A stretch of DNA of 64,000 bases from Branchipolynoe longqiensis (GCA_030323885.1 CM059186.1:173377743-173441742), one strand, 5' to 3'. Counted from the stretch's first letter, positions 10,536-21,899 are shown. The notes: generated by a model not told the origin, from the sequence alone. Numbers and translations: made by a program.

Positions 10536-11149
10536 TTTACTGCCACACCGGTTCTGTAGTTGGAGCCTGGATGACCTCTTTGGCATATTCTGCAATTATA
10601 GCTTCACACACATCACAAACGGCGAGCGAGATGGTGTTGTGAGGAACTCGGAAACCATACATGAGTGAATGATAGCTGTCACCAGGAGCTAGGTATCGCA
10701 GTGTGAATGACAGTTTCAATCCAGGTGTTAATGACTTTCTGTAGAAAGTGTCTTGCTTCGTGATTCTGGGAAGAATGTAATGGAGAACCTCCTCGAACAT
10801 AGCCAGATCCATGCAGAGAAAGTTGCTGTATGCATGAACATCTTCGATACGTAACTCTTGCATTAGACTTGTGAACTGGCCAAATTGAATTCTTCTCTCT
10901 CACCATGGATGCACCCACACACTTCTTCTCTGTCTTCTCTTAAGTCTTCTGTGGATCTGCAGAACTTGGAGCATAATCATGTTGTTAACATTCTGTTGTT
11001 GATGTAGCTATAATTGCCAGTTCAGCAGCTGTAGTTGATGCCTCCGCTGCCACACGCATGCATCCATGATATGAACCCTCTGAGAGTCCAGCTGCAAGTG
11101 ATGAATGAAGTGTACTTGCTTCTGCTATATATATACAAAAAGTCCAGGA

Positions 11150-11545
11150 GGGGTCCATGGCTCTGTTGGGGCTTGTCCGGGTTAAACCGTGGCTAAAAAG
11201 TGGCTCATCTGGTTTCAAAATCACCGGACTGTGATGGACGGGACACGGACTACCCCCAGACACCTCCCGGACTACCCGAATGAGTCACGAATTACACCCG
11301 GATGATGCCGGATCGAGCCCGGATTGCAATATTCTCCAGATTGCCCCGGATGTTTTAAGCATTTTAAAACATCCAGGGCTGAAGCCGGATGAGGCCGGAC
11401 CAGCCATGGATCACCAAGGACCAACCATGGATGAGCCACGGATGACACCGGATCACCACAGACCACACCGGGTCGCCACAGACCACACCGGATCACGGGT
11501 CTGGGCCCGTCTGGCCCCGGATCCGGGTAGGTGTGAACTAGGTGA
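11150..11545. mobile_element. Fragment of oligomer-filled MITE (CCGGA type)
   Basis: Repeats of gccggat/gaccacaccgg with an internal 'ttttaagcattttaaaacatcc' segment and the right end 'ccggatccgggtaggtgtga'. It is related to 50390-51136. The left end is diverged or lost. Confidence 0.65.
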
Positions 11546-11549
11546 CGCT

Positions 11550-11752
11550 CAGCATTAATAGGATAGGACTGGTTAGCACGGTGTCAGGATAATGTGACTG
11601 TACGGGATGTCGGGTCATGGCACCGGTGGTCTGATCTCTCAGTGAGGCAGCACTATAAAGTCAGCATGAGTGCACACTGTCACAAGTAGATATATGTCCT
11701 GATATGACCTTAGAGATGTTGCTCGGATGTAAAACAACAACAAACAAACGTG
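11550..11752 (+). mobile_element. SINE-A, 5' truncated
   Basis: Body from 'agcattaataggatagg' through 'gcagcactataaagtc' to a complete tail ending acaacaacaaacaaac at about 11748. The tRNA-like head is missing. Confidence 0.85.
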
Positions 11753-11804
11753 CGTATCCCTGGCGCGCTTCCGCATGGGAAGCCTGCGTCCTGTCGATTT
11801 GACC

Positions 11805-12270
11805 ACCTCTCTCTCTCCCCTCCTCTCCTTCCCTCTCTCCCTTATGTTTCCCTCTCTCTCTCCCTCTCTCTCCCCCTCCCCCCTCTCTCCCTCCCCCCTC
11901 TCTCCATCCCCCCTCTCTCCCTCCCCTCTCTCCATCCCCCCTCTCTCCATCCCCCCTCTCCCTCCCCCCTCTCTCCCTACCCCTCTCTCCCTCCCCCTCT
12001 CTCCACCCCCCCTCTCTCCATCCCCCCTCTCTCCATCCCCCTCTCTCCATCCCCCTCTCTCCATCCCCCCTCTCTCCATCCCCCTCTCTCCATCCCTCCT
12101 CTCTCCATCCCCCCTCTCTCCCCCTATCTCCTCCCTCTCCCTCCCTCTCTTTCTCCATCTCCCTCTCCTCCCTCTCTCTCTCCCCCCTCTCTTCCCCTCT
12201 CTCTCCCCTTCTCTCTTCTCCCCTCTCCCTCTCTCCCCCTCTCTCTCCCTCTCTCCCCCTCTCTCTCTTT
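11805..12270. repeat. Polypyrimidine minisatellite (ctctctccatccccc)
   Basis: About 465 bp of almost uninterrupted pyrimidines on the + strand, with a 10-16-bp variable unit. Open frames on both strands through it are artefacts of the unit. Confidence 0.93.
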
Positions 12271-12640
12271 TGCTGGTTGGTTAGAGAAGCCTGATCTTTT
12301 ATCTTTTTTTTAACGTGAAGACAAAATGTCTCACTTCAGATTTAAAGATAGTGTGTCATGCATTTCTATCCCTGAACGGCATCCTTAACAGTAAAGTAAT
12401 AAATATGTGCGACCAATGCATTATGTGCTCATAAATCTGAGGGGCCTAGCTTCCAAATACGCAGGCAGGTACACAACACAGCTGCATACCTTCTGAGATT
12501 TTGATTTAAAAAAAAAATATATATTAATATATATGATATAAATGCGTGTTATGCTCTAAATACTATAGTTTTTTATTCCGTCGCTGAAAAAGTCTGCGAA
12601 CCACCTTAAGATGTTAAGCAATGCCCCTGCGTCTTCTTTT

Positions 12641-12695
12641 GTTTGTTGGGGTTTTTACATCCTATCAACATCTAAGGTCATATCAGGAGGGGCCT
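12641..12695 (-). repeat. SINE-A tail-only fragment
   Basis: Minus-strand copy of the tail with CAAA end (tttgtttgttggggttttta on the + strand). No body. Confidence 0.75.
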
Positions 12696-12856
12696 TGCAT
12701 CTAGATATGTCTGGGGCTCATTGGCCTCGTATTGCCAGTTCTCCCGCAAACAATATAACAATTTTTTTAAGCACACAAATACAATAAATAAAGTTATTTT
12801 CTATAAAACTGTGTTCTTTTTGTAGATCATACAATTGGGACGGTTTATTTTCTTTA

Positions 12857-13202
12857 GACGGGACCCGGTGGGCGAATCGGTACAGCGCAGACTTCCCGTG
12901 TGGAAGGTCGGGAGTTCGATTCCTGACGGTTGAGTCCAACCAAAGACATACAAAATTGATACTTGTCACTTCCTAGCCTGGCGATCAGCATTACTATAGG
13001 ATAGGGAAATGACTGCTTAGCACAATGTCAGGATAATAATGTGACTTTAGTGGGAAATCTGGTCATGATCCCAACAGCCTGGTCTCCCAGTGGGGCAACA
13101 CCGTATAAAGTCACCATGAGTGTGCACTGTCACAAGTCGGTACATGCCCTGATATGACCTTAGATGTTACCAGGACTTACAACTCCAACAACAAACAAAT
13201 AA
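12857..13202 (+). mobile_element. SINE-A, full length
   Basis: Head gacgggacccggtgggcgaatc with B box ggagttcgattcc, complete body (aatgtgactttag, gcaacaccgtataaagtc) and tail ending ccaacaacaaacaaat. It represents the Ser/Leu-tRNA-like head subtype. Confidence 0.9.
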
Positions 13203-13584
13203 ATAAACTTAGTTTCTATATTTTTGTTGTTGTGAATCAGACAACAGTGACGGTTCTTTTCTTTAAATAGCACCTTCTTGTTATTGCATCGATGGCTGCA
13301 TTGGGTCCATATCCATACCCCATATGAGATATGGATTTAGACTTGTGTGGCTCCGATTTGTGGTTATTGACGGCAGTGTCACCCCGCTCCTGAAGTGCCC
13401 ATTAAACAGTCTTTCTGTGCCACGTCGTCAATCCAGCCCGTGGATCTGTATCAATAAACATGGCCGCCGCCAGCCGTGTTGGCATATCTTCCCACCAGAG
13501 GGCGCCTCTAACGCTACACTCAATAGAGCACTCATCAATCAATCAATATGGTACAGCTATAATAGGCCTTGGACCTGTTAGCCG
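13203..13584. other. No feature recognised
   Basis: About 380 bp of unassigned sequence. No convincing ORF, repeat or RNA seen. Confidence 0.5.
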
Positions 13585-14195
13585 CTCTTAATTAATAGAA
13601 ATCGAGACAGTTCTTCAGATGTGGTGGATTGTACCAACTGTCACTGGCCCCAAGATATACGTAATGCTTGACCAGTATGCATCCAGTCGGGACTTGAAAC
13701 AGTTCACCGACTCTGCTGCTACGACACTCTCTGGCAAGCCATTCCACAGGTCAACCATCCTAAAGCCAAAATAGTTGTGTCACAGGTCCAGTCTGGAGTA
13801 CCGCTTCCTCAGCTTCAGGGATTGTCCTCTGATCCTGTTGGAGTCTCTGATAAGGGGGCTGCCTGTCTTGTAGATACCATGGAGATATTTGAATACTTAA
13901 ATCATATCCCTCTGAGCCCGTCTGTAGTACATGCTTGGGATCTTCAAATGACGCATACGTTGTTTGTAGGGTATTTCATCGAATCCATGTACAAGCTTCG
14001 TTGTCCTTTGGAACTTCTCAAATGACTTCCTGTAGAGTGGTGACCACACAACATTTCCATATTCCAAAAGTGGACGTGCAGGGGATGTGTACAGTCTGCG
14101 CACAACATCCTCATCTAGGTATGTGTACAATATTTGAATGATGGCCAGTATTCCATGAGCTTTGTTGGCGGCTTCCTGGATGTGGTCACTGAATG
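13585..14195 (-). pseudogene. CR1/L2-like LINE, 3' end of ORF2
   Basis: Minus-strand translation gives the post-RT region typical of CR1/L2/jockey-type ORF2: YTYLDEDVVRRLYTS, LLEYGNVVWSPLYRK, MRHLKIPSMYYRRAQRDM, then VFKYLHGIYKTGSPLI and a final NYFGFRMVDLWNGLPESVV. An in-frame TGA precedes HNYFGF near 13780. Endonuclease and catalytic RT are absent, consistent with a 5'-truncated dead copy. Confidence 0.85.
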
Positions 14196-14590
14196 CTTGC
14201 TTCGGGGTACAGCATAATGGCGGACGTAGCTCACAGCTAGCAGGGACCAGCGTGGTGGGTGCACAGTGGATGCTTGCTTCGGGGTACAGCATAATGGCAG
14301 ACGTAGCTCACAGCCAGCAGGGACCAGGTGGGTGCATTGGGGATGCTTGCTTCGGGGTATCACATACTGACATACAACTCATATCATAAATCTATTCTTT
14401 ATGTCTCTGCTCACAGCAAAATCTATGAGGAACCAGTGTGATAGATGCACCTGAAATGCTTGCTTCGGGGTATGGCATATTGACTCAGGATTGTAGATAC
14501 AGAAGCCACACAGCTCAAAGCTCACAGCTAGGAGGGACCAGTCTGAATAGGTACACCTGGAATGCTTGCTTCGGGGTATGATATATTGAC
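14190..14590. repeat. Degenerate 75-115-bp repeat (gcttgcttcggggta)
   Basis: The motif gcttgcttcggggta recurs at about 14192, 14271, 14345, 14458 and 14563, followed by 'acagcataatgg' and 'ctcacagc..agggaccag'. A further diverged copy lies at about 15397. Spacing is irregular. Minus-strand frames across it are repeat artefacts. Confidence 0.8.
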
Positions 14591-14756
14591 TCGGGTATTT
14601 TGGATGAATAAAGCCATGATTCAATATATGCGGTATGAGAATGTGACATAAAATGGAAAACATGTAAATAGAATACAAATGATTGACCAACTGTGAATGC
14701 GATGTGTGTAGATGGCAAACTGGATCACTCCATGTAGCGATTGGTGCGAATGCATA

Positions 14757-15236
14757 TGTCATGGGGGTGTTGAAAATGGGAAATATTACACCAAGAGCGG
14801 GACTCGAACCCACATCTCTTTGCATTCCGGGCCAGTGTGCTAACCATTACACCACCTAGGCTCCTGACATCACCACACTACCAACGCCTACCTGTCTATG
14901 TAGTTACTTGCCTGAGAGGTCAGTGGAGACTACTACACTCATCCCCCTGGAATTGTAAGTCTTTTAATGCTTACAATTACAAATGCACTAACACATACAT
15001 ACACAGGGTAGGTTCAACAACCATACAGCGCATAACTTGTACAGCATCATGGTCATGGCAACCAGTGTCATGGGGGTGATGAAAATTGGAAATATTGCGC
15101 CTAGAGCAGGACTCGAACCCACATCTCTTTGCATTCCGGGCCAGCGAGCTAACCATTACACCACCTAGGCTCCCTGAGATCACCACACTACCCACACCTA
15201 CCTGTCTATGTGGTCACTTGCGTGCAGACTACTACA
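14757..15236 (-). mobile_element. Miniature LTR element with tRNA-like LTRs (copy 2)
   Basis: Minus-strand element flanked by a perfect 4-bp duplication CATA (14753-14756 and 15237-15240). LTRs are 15066-15236 (5', 171 bp, with a roughly 10-bp deletion) and 14757-14937 (3', 181 bp). Both start tgtagtagtct and end catgaca, and both contain the tRNA-Gln-like segment with A and B boxes. The internal 128 bp begins ctggttgccatgacc after the 5' LTR and ends in the purine-rich ccagggggatgag before the 3' LTR. The LTRs differ at about 15 sites, so this copy is older than the one at 58495-58997. There is no coding capacity. Confidence 0.85.
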
Positions 15237-15240
15237 CATA

Positions 15241-16690
15241 TATACAAAATCAGATGGACTGACTGAAAATGCATAGGTAATCATATTTATGGGAACACAC
15301 AAATCGCATACTTTGTTTGCATTCGCGTACTGCATACCGCATAATTGTAATCCTAACTTAACACATAGCTGACAAAATTATTGGTACACCTGGAATGCCT
15401 GCTTCGGGGTGCAGCATATTTGACTCAGGTTTGAGGATGTAGCTCACAACAAAAAACGTGATAGATATCACTCTCCAAACGCATGTTTAGTTAAAAATAA
15501 TATAAACTGGAAAGATCTGCTGGAGAGTGTTTGGCTATCCGACCAGATTTGAGAAGCTTTATGAATGGTGAAATAACAACAGGTTGGCAATAGAGTCCGC
15601 GCAATCATGGAAAGGAAATGGGACACTTCATAAAGAATTCCATTATTCTGAACGCCCTTCTGCTGAGTATTGCTCCATTCTCCAGACGCTCAACGCTCAA
15701 CTCTGCTCAACGTTGCCCTCTTGTCGTCTGCTCCGGGTAAATGTCATCTGCTGTCAGTGAAATTCACTAAGTTGTGCTGGTGCGTGTGCGCATGCGCGTA
15801 TATATGTGGCGCCACCTGGCCCAACTGTGAAAAGGGATCACCCATGAAGTAATACACAACATATGGGTGATCATACAGGTAACATTCCCTTTCGCGCCTT
15901 TATACATGCATAATTCCTATACATCACACACACACATATATATATATAGCCTGTATACACGCCTGTATGCACCTGTAAAGCACGGAGGGATCCGGCTACA
16001 CTTTCTGCCCCGTTGACACTATGGGTTCCCGGGTTCGACACCAGGTGGGCTTGCAGCGCTGCTGGCACCCCGGTCGCTTCCCCAATGCGCCAAGCGGTTC
16101 ATTCGGGTTCCAGCTGCGCTTGAAGCGACTGCTCAGTCTTGGTTGTTTTTTAGGGTTTTTCCACGGTAGGGTGGTTGGCCCAGCCAGATATCACTCTCAC
16201 CCTATTAACGTTGATAATGCTAATTGTGAGACTTTACGATGTTAAGTGTTCATCCTTGATATCCTACTATTATCCTGATTGTTCATCAGGCTGTTGATTA
16301 TGCCAATTGCATTGTTTATCCTTGTTATGCATTCGAGGATGCTAAGTTGATTATCACAAATCTGCAATTGTGAATAAATTGATATCGCCAACTCATTACT
16401 ATGTTCGTCGCCTCCTCTTGCTTACATATATATTTATATATTTATATATATATATATATATATCACTGATTTTTGTGTGTGCTTCACTGCTCATGCACGA
16501 CATATTGTCTGCCCTGGCAGCAGACGGTATTTGGTGGTTAGCTGCAGGTCAGGGCGGGAAAGCGCATAGGTACCGTAGCACTTACAGACACACACATACT
16601 CACTCACGCACACATACACTCACACTCACACAACCAGGACAACTAGCAAAGCCACCAACACTCACACATACACAAAACCTCCCTGAGAAC
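15241..16690. other. No gene recognised
   Basis: Contains a diverged 'cttcggggtgcagcatattt' unit near 15397, short AT microsatellites (15937-15948, 16428-16462) and a CA-rich stretch at 16580-16680. The 16370-16759 frame spans microsatellites and is not convincing. Confidence 0.55.
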
Positions 16691-16693
16691 AAC

Positions 16694-17597
16694 TGGGCCT
16701 GTATGCATGGAGCAGTGTTAGCGGCGTGTGGTGTTAACCGCCTAACACCAGGTAGCTAACACCGGTTATCGGCGGCATCGAGAACTATGTCACGCCGTAT
16801 GCATGGGCGCTTAAACAGTGAGTGTTAGCTAAACGTGAATGTATTTATAGATTTGGGAAATCCCTCGATTCGACAATATTAATATCGCTGCCGATGTGGC
16901 GGCAGCGTTAATATAGCCTCGATTTTAGGGTTAATTTCATGAAATTTCACTTATTGCGTATGTAATTCTGCTACATATGATAGCATTGAATAGATTTGGG
17001 CCTAATATATATTCGGCGGTGGCGGCGGCGGCGATTTGTTTACTTTACATTCATCGATTCGACAATATTAATATCGCCGCCTCTGCGCCGGCAGCGTTAA
17101 TATTGCTTCGAATTTATGGTTAATTTGCTGAAATGTCACTTATTGCATATGTAATTCTGTTAAATGTGATAGCATTGAACAGATTTGGGCCTAATATATT
17201 GCTGCCAATGCGGCGGAGTGGACAGTATGGATAGCGACGTCAATGCGGCGGTGATTTGTTTACTTTACATTCGCCGATTCGACAATATTAATATCACCGC
17301 CAATGCGGCGCAGCGTTAATATCGCTTCGTTTTTAGGGTTAATTTGATTAAATTTCACTTATTGCGTATTTAATTCTGTTAAATATGATAGCATTGAATA
17401 GATTTGGGCTCCATCCTGACACTAACCTAACACTAACACCGCTGTAAACCTGCTATGGGCTGGGGTTAGAATCTCCGAGTTTAAACCCGCGGTGTTTGCC
17501 TAACACTGCTCCATGCATAGCGACTTTTCAGTGCTAAACCAGAAATCCCGCCCTAACCGCGGTTTGGCTCGCTAACACCGTCCCATGCATACGGCCC
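16694..17597. mobile_element. Satellite-filled, Harbinger-like non-autonomous element
   Basis: Ends gggcctgtatgcatggagc and catgcatacggccc. The subterminal regions (gtgttagcggcg.. and ..ctcgctaacaccg) are inverted. The interior holds three units of about 190 bp (gacaatattaatatcgc, ttagggttaattt, gaatagatttggg). Same family as 7032-7785 and 31820-32753. Confidence 0.75.
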
Positions 17598-17609
17598 AGA
17601 ACGTGAAAA

Positions 17610-17735
17610 CAGACCCCACCCACACACACACACTCTCACATACACACACTCACATACACACACTCACATACACACACTCACATACACACACTCACTCACA
17701 CACACGCACACACACACTCACACTCTCCCAGCCAG
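17610..17735. repeat. CA-rich tandem repeat (cacacactcacata)
   Basis: Repeats of cacacactcacata, a 14-bp variant of CA dinucleotide sequence. Confidence 0.85.
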
Positions 17736-18032
17736 AGGCGAACATGCGCGCTCCCAATTAGCATTTTCTTCTCACGGCAAGTTTCCCATGTTGGTGGTTC
17801 ATGTTTCAACACGCTCTGTTTCACGACTAGCTTTGTTTACGAGTGGTGATTAGAATAGCTGTAGTCGAGTGTACCTCCGGGCCCACCTACCCTCGTGAAT
17901 GCTCAACTACCATTCCGCCATTTCAAGACCTGTTAACCCGACTTAGCCTCGTCTATTTTCGTCTCTTTGTATTAGAACAATCAAATTAGCCCGATGAGAC
18001 AATTTTCTCGCAATACTTACGTGTAAACAGTC

Positions 18033-18292
18033 CAGACGCGGTGGCCGGACGCGGTGGCCGAATCGGTAGAGCACAGGGCTTCCCGTGTGGAAGGTCGGGA
18101 GTTCGAATCCCAACAATGACTTATGAAAATGATACTTTTCGCTACCTAGCCTGGCGCTCGGCATTAATAGGATGGGACAAGGACTGGTTAGCTCAGTGTC
18201 AGGATAATGTGACTGGGTGGGAAATTGGGTCAGGGTGCTCGGAGCCTGGTCTCCCAATGGGGCAGCACTATAAAGTCGCCATGAGTGTGCAC
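18033..18292 (+). mobile_element. SINE-A, 3' truncated
   Basis: Head tggccgaatcggtagagcac with B box gagttcgaatccc, then body up to 'catgagtgtgcac'. The tail is missing and SINE-B sequence follows within a few bases. The first 14 bp (gacgcggtggccg) are duplicated at the 5' end. Confidence 0.88.
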
Positions 18293-18303
18293 AGAATGAA
18301 ATG

Positions 18304-18640
18304 TAAAGTAAAGCTTTTATTTATTTAATGACGCCTCTAGAGTACATTGATTTCTATCATCGGCTATTGAATGTCAAACATATGGTCATTCTGACATTTT
18401 TGGAGCGGAAACCTGCTGCCACCACATAGGCTACTCTTTCTTATAAGCAACAAGGGGTCTTTTATATGTACTTTCTCACAAACAGGACAGCACATACAAC
18501 AGCACTTGATGAACCAGTTGTGGACCACTGGTTGAAACGGGGAAAAAACCAAAGCTTGGTCCACTGGGTAGTATTGATCTGGCACCTTCAGAGGTGGACA
18601 CTCTACCGCCTGAGCTACGTCCTGCTCCCCAGTGCGCAGA
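18304..18640 (-). mobile_element. SINE-B, full length
   Basis: Minus strand. The head gctcaggcggtagagtgtcc is tRNA-like with an A box. The body includes 'caaccagtggtccacaa' and 'agagtagcctatgtgg', and the 3' end is 'gacgcctctag..attaaataaataaaagc'. I know this body type from mollusc SINEs. Confidence 0.88.
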
Positions 18641-18824
18641 ATGTATCTAACACAATTTAATGCTCATGAATTATATTCGCGTTTGAATTCCCTTACCCCC
18701 AGACAAGGGTGGTCCTACAAATATAGATATATAGCGAATGGTAGACAGGAAGTGTGAACACTTATTTGTCTCTCTTTTTTTTTTTGTACATTAGTTGTCC
18801 CAAGCAGGGGAAATCCCAGTCACA

Positions 18825-19062
18825 AATGATAGAAAGCCCGAGCCTACACTTTTACCGACCCAAGGGATTTTTAACCTCCCACACCACATAGACATGGTAT
18901 GAGAGCAACCGGCCTTTGATGACGCTGTAAGTTATTTATACACAGCGGTGGAAATCCAAATTGGCAGAGCTGGGGACACGGGGAATCGAACCGCCGACCC
19001 TCAGATTAGGAGTCTGACCTAGAAAAAAGTCAGACACTCTAACCACTCCACCACAGAGAACG
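18825..19062 (-). mobile_element. SINE-D copy
   Basis: Minus strand. The head tctgtggtggagtggttaga and B box cggttcgattccc are tRNA-like, with an inserted tttttt run between two 'gtctgac'/'gtcagac' repeats. The body includes 'caccgctgtgtataa' and 'ccatgtctatgtggtgtgg'. A second copy is at 43580-43808. Confidence 0.8.
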
Positions 19063-19294
19063 AATGGCTGTAGCAATCTGCTTTTTAGGGGGGTAAATGT
19101 TATTCATCTGAATAATTATTTTTCGGTGCCATGGCACTAATCTTCCAGCTGTTAATATAGTTATTTAAATAAATAGTTGTTAATGGATATATCATTTAGA
19201 GGGCAACCCCACCCCCAACATATTACCGCATTACATGTTATTATAATCGTTATTTTTGTCAAATAATAAATAATAATTAGGCCCTAGATTCAAC

Positions 19295-19651
19295 TTAAAG
19301 TTGCATAGTCCTATGGTTTTGAATTTCTGTATTTATTTCTGAGATAAATATATTAGATCGATCACTAGTACCTACTTTACATTAGTTTGAAGTTACTTTT
19401 ATTTTAAATGGTAAACTTTTGAGATATTTTGAGTGCAAACATAGAAAATTAATTTTGGCAACCTTGCCTAAACTCTGACACCATTGAGTTTTGGAATATC
19501 AGGTTCTGTTAAATTGACCCAGTATTTTCCTTCTACGCAGAAACAAATGCTTAATAAGTGCATCAGTATCTAAGGTAGATATGGAAAGTAAAATCTAGAA
19601 AATTGGTTTGGTTTTGAAAATTTGATATTTCATCGGACCGTGCAGCTTTAA
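19295..19651. mobile_element. TTAA-flanked MITE (piggyBac-like ends)
   Basis: Starts ttaaagttgcatagtccta and ends atcggaccgtgcagctttaa. TTAA lies at both boundaries. The AT-rich interior is shared with five other copies in the window. TTAA duplication suggests piggyBac-type mobilisation, but no transposase of that type is present. Confidence 0.82.
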
Positions 19652-19743
19652 TGTGAGCTCTACTATCTGGCAAACTCACACACGGCCCATTTGCTTCATC
19701 TCAGTTCGTTGCAGTTGTTGGACCCATTCCCATTTCATGAGCT

Positions 19744-19955
19744 TTTGTGTTTGTTAGAGTTTTACATCCTAGCAACATCTCAGGTCATATCAGGACGGGT
19801 ACCGACTTGTGACAGTGGCACTCATGGTGACTTCATAGTGCTGTCCCATTGGGAGACCAGGCTGTCTGAACCATGACCCAATTTCCCACTAAGTGACATT
19901 ATCCTAATACTGAGCTAACCAGTCCTTGCCCTGTCGTAGTAGTAATGCCCCAGAC
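19744..19955 (-). mobile_element. SINE-A, partial, first arm of inverted pair
   Basis: Runs from CAAA-type tail to the middle of the body ('ccttgccctgtcgtagtagt') and then meets an oppositely oriented copy head to head. Confidence 0.85.
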
Positions 19956-20150
19956 CTCAGCATCAATAGGATAATGCAAGGACTAGGTAGCTCAGTGTCA
20001 GGATATTGCGTCATGGTGCCGGCAGTCTGATTTCCCAGTGGGGTAGCACTATAAAGTTGCCATGAATGTGCATTGTCACAAGTCGGTACCCCTCCTAATA
20101 TGACCCTAAGTGTTGCTAGGACGTAAAATTCCTCCAACCAACCATCCAGT
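19956..20150 (+). mobile_element. SINE-A, partial, second arm of inverted pair
   Basis: Body from 'cagcatcaataggataatgc' to the tail ending aattcctccaaccaacca. With 19744-19955 it forms an imperfect palindrome of about 400 bp. Confidence 0.85.
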
Positions 20151-20170
20151 TCTTCCCAGGTTTGAATCAA

Positions 20171-20605
20171 TGCTATAGAACCCCTAGATAAAAGATTCAC
20201 CCGGTACTTGTAGTACACCGGTGAAGGACAACGTAGCGTAAAGACAGGCGAAAATAGCTTTAGTATGGAACAGTAACTAGAAACTGTGACTCCAGTATCA
20301 AATGTCTACCTATATAGGCACAGAGTTGGTGAAATGGGCGAGAATGCAAAAAGACAAGATGGTGGCGCTAGAACGCCGTCGATTTCACTTCTAAATCTTA
20401 TTAAACTAGATATTTTATTATATTTTCCAACTCAAAGGTAGCGGGTATGTATGAAGACATCTACAAAGAATAAATGTTGCTTCTTAGATTGTGAAATTAG
20501 GCTCTCATTTCATTAACCCGCTTTTTCGACCGTTTTTATATAGGGCTGTTATTCACCCGTGTATAGAGAGTACAGGGTGAATCCTTTATCTACAGAACCC
20601 CCTGC
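20171..20605. mobile_element. Putative non-autonomous element with 18-bp inverted repeats
   Basis: tagataaaagattcaccc at 20185-20202 is the near-complement of gggtgaatcctttatcta at 20575-20592. The interior segment 'gcacagagttggtgaaatgg' and 'gcaaaaagacaagatgg' recurs at about 33570-33620, supporting a dispersed element. The superfamily is unknown. Confidence 0.5.
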
Positions 20606-20607
20606 AA

Positions 20608-20668
20608 TGCATAGTCCTGATATGACCTTAGATGTTGCGAGGACTTAAAACTCCAACAACCAACCAAC
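20608..20668 (+). repeat. SINE-A tail-only fragment
   Basis: tagtcctgatatgacc through the tail to accaaccaacc. No SINE body upstream. Confidence 0.75.
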
Positions 20669-20829
20669 CCTGCTATACTTCCTACTGTGGCGTGCTTCCA
20701 GCTCGTTCGATCCTGAGCCTGCATGTTTGGTAACCCGGTCCAACACAAGAGCAGGATATAATGATTACTTACGGGTAGCTCTTAGGTCGGCTACTCGACT
20801 TTAAATTATGGCGGGGCTGTATCCAAGGC

Positions 20830-21165
20830 AGATTTAGTAGATGGACCTGTGAAAGGGAGGAATATTATCCCCCAAAATAGTTTTTTCCCCCTGACGATAT
20901 TATCCCAGAATAAACCTGCTCGTTGGAGATGGAGGCAGTGTTATACATACATGTATAAATGGGCCTTCCTGTTATGACATTCCCCCTGTGAATTCTGGGA
21001 GTACACGGCATGACACGTAAGACCCCCACTCTCCACTGCTCTCATGTGACATGTTTCGGTTAGAATTTATGATGGGATATTATTTCACCGAGGGGTAAGG
21101 TACTACATCTTCCTCTACAACCCTAACACTCTCCATGCAGATATTTGGTTATAATTTTGTTCGCT
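20830..21165. repeat. Duplicated 330-bp block, copy 1 (empty SINE site)
   Basis: Matches 24330-25005 in the same orientation (aatattatcccccaaaatag, cccagaataaacctgct, gaattctgggagtacac, gttagaatttatgatggga). This copy keeps an uninterrupted site 'cctgttatgaca' where copy 2 holds a SINE-A. The function of the block is unknown. Confidence 0.85.
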
Positions 21166-21899
21166 TAAGTTTGTATATATCATGGGCAGAGTGAGTGAGC
21201 ACCACTAGACAAGTTACAGAGTTTGAAGGCAGGGGGCGACACAATCGGCCTGGGTTGCATAATAGATGAACAATTTAATAACAGATCAGTATAGTAGATG
21301 ACTTACAATATAATAAGGTATGAAGGATTTTGATTAATTATACTTGTATAATGCTTATACATCACATATGTGATGTATAACGCATTATGCGAGCATAAAG
21401 GCGCAGAAGGGAATTAACTTGTTGTTTTTATTATCATGTGCTAATTATTATCAATATTGCACTATATACTGTACTGCCTCCTCCATGTTCGCGACTGGTG
21501 GCGCCACCCCCGGCGCTACCCGGTACCTGCCTCCCCTAAATACATCATTCGCGTTGGGGAATTTTTCTTATGCATACATATATATATATATTTTTTGTGT
21601 GATGTGAGTTCATGCTGTCCATAGCATATAAGCTCGAGTGTTCGGGCTTGTTTTCAATGCTGGGCAGTTATTGTGTTGTGATTCTTATTGTTATATTTTG
21701 TGGTTAGTAATCTATGTTACTTTTTTGGGGTTTTCTTGATAATATTTTTTGTTCTACTCTTAATTCTAGACTAGACTATTCTATTTACATGTCATAGGCC
21801 TGTACATAATTGGGAAGTGCAGTTATCTGGCTAGTGTGGGCTAGGTTCCCTCCCATGGGCTGTCCTGCTGGTGGGCCTTGACATATCACATGCCCCTTT
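21166..21899. other. LINE 3' flank and unassigned sequence
   Basis: 21350-21420 has a small palindrome around tacatcacatatgtgatgta. 21700-21900 is probably the 3' untranslated part of the minus-strand LINE that follows. No gene seen. Confidence 0.4.

Larger units (their letters stand above)
8390..10950 (-). pseudogene. PIF/Harbinger (DDE_Tnp_4) transposase, disrupted
   Basis: Three minus-strand segments make up one HARBI1-like transposase. The N-terminal part (about 10950-10540) includes a basic RRLKRRQRRSVWVHPW stretch, then MQELRIEDVHAYSNFLCMDL and GDSYHSLMYGFRVPHNTIS. The catalytic part (about 9440-8905) has HCLGALDGKHI (first Asp), GSAGDAQVFNRS (second Asp) and the NYRLSRS region, where the third acidic residue normally lies nearby. 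The C-terminal tail (about 8606-8390) has WRLNNPLTGIYGACENR and ends AGSVPWQDAMI. A TGA interrupts the N-terminal segment near 10900. The frame is split by a 1.1-kb palindrome-rich insertion (9455-10535) and by a SINE-A (8609-8905), so it is inactive. Confidence 0.85.

Noticed and set aside
11639..12313. Frames of 146-187 aa over the ctctctcc tract
   Set aside because: Low-complexity artefacts, present on both strands.
18041..18328. Frames of about 100 aa in many SINE copies (18041, 26295, 49480, 30051 and others)
   Set aside because: Translations of SINE-A or SINE-B. The similar peptides reflect the repeat family, not a gene family.
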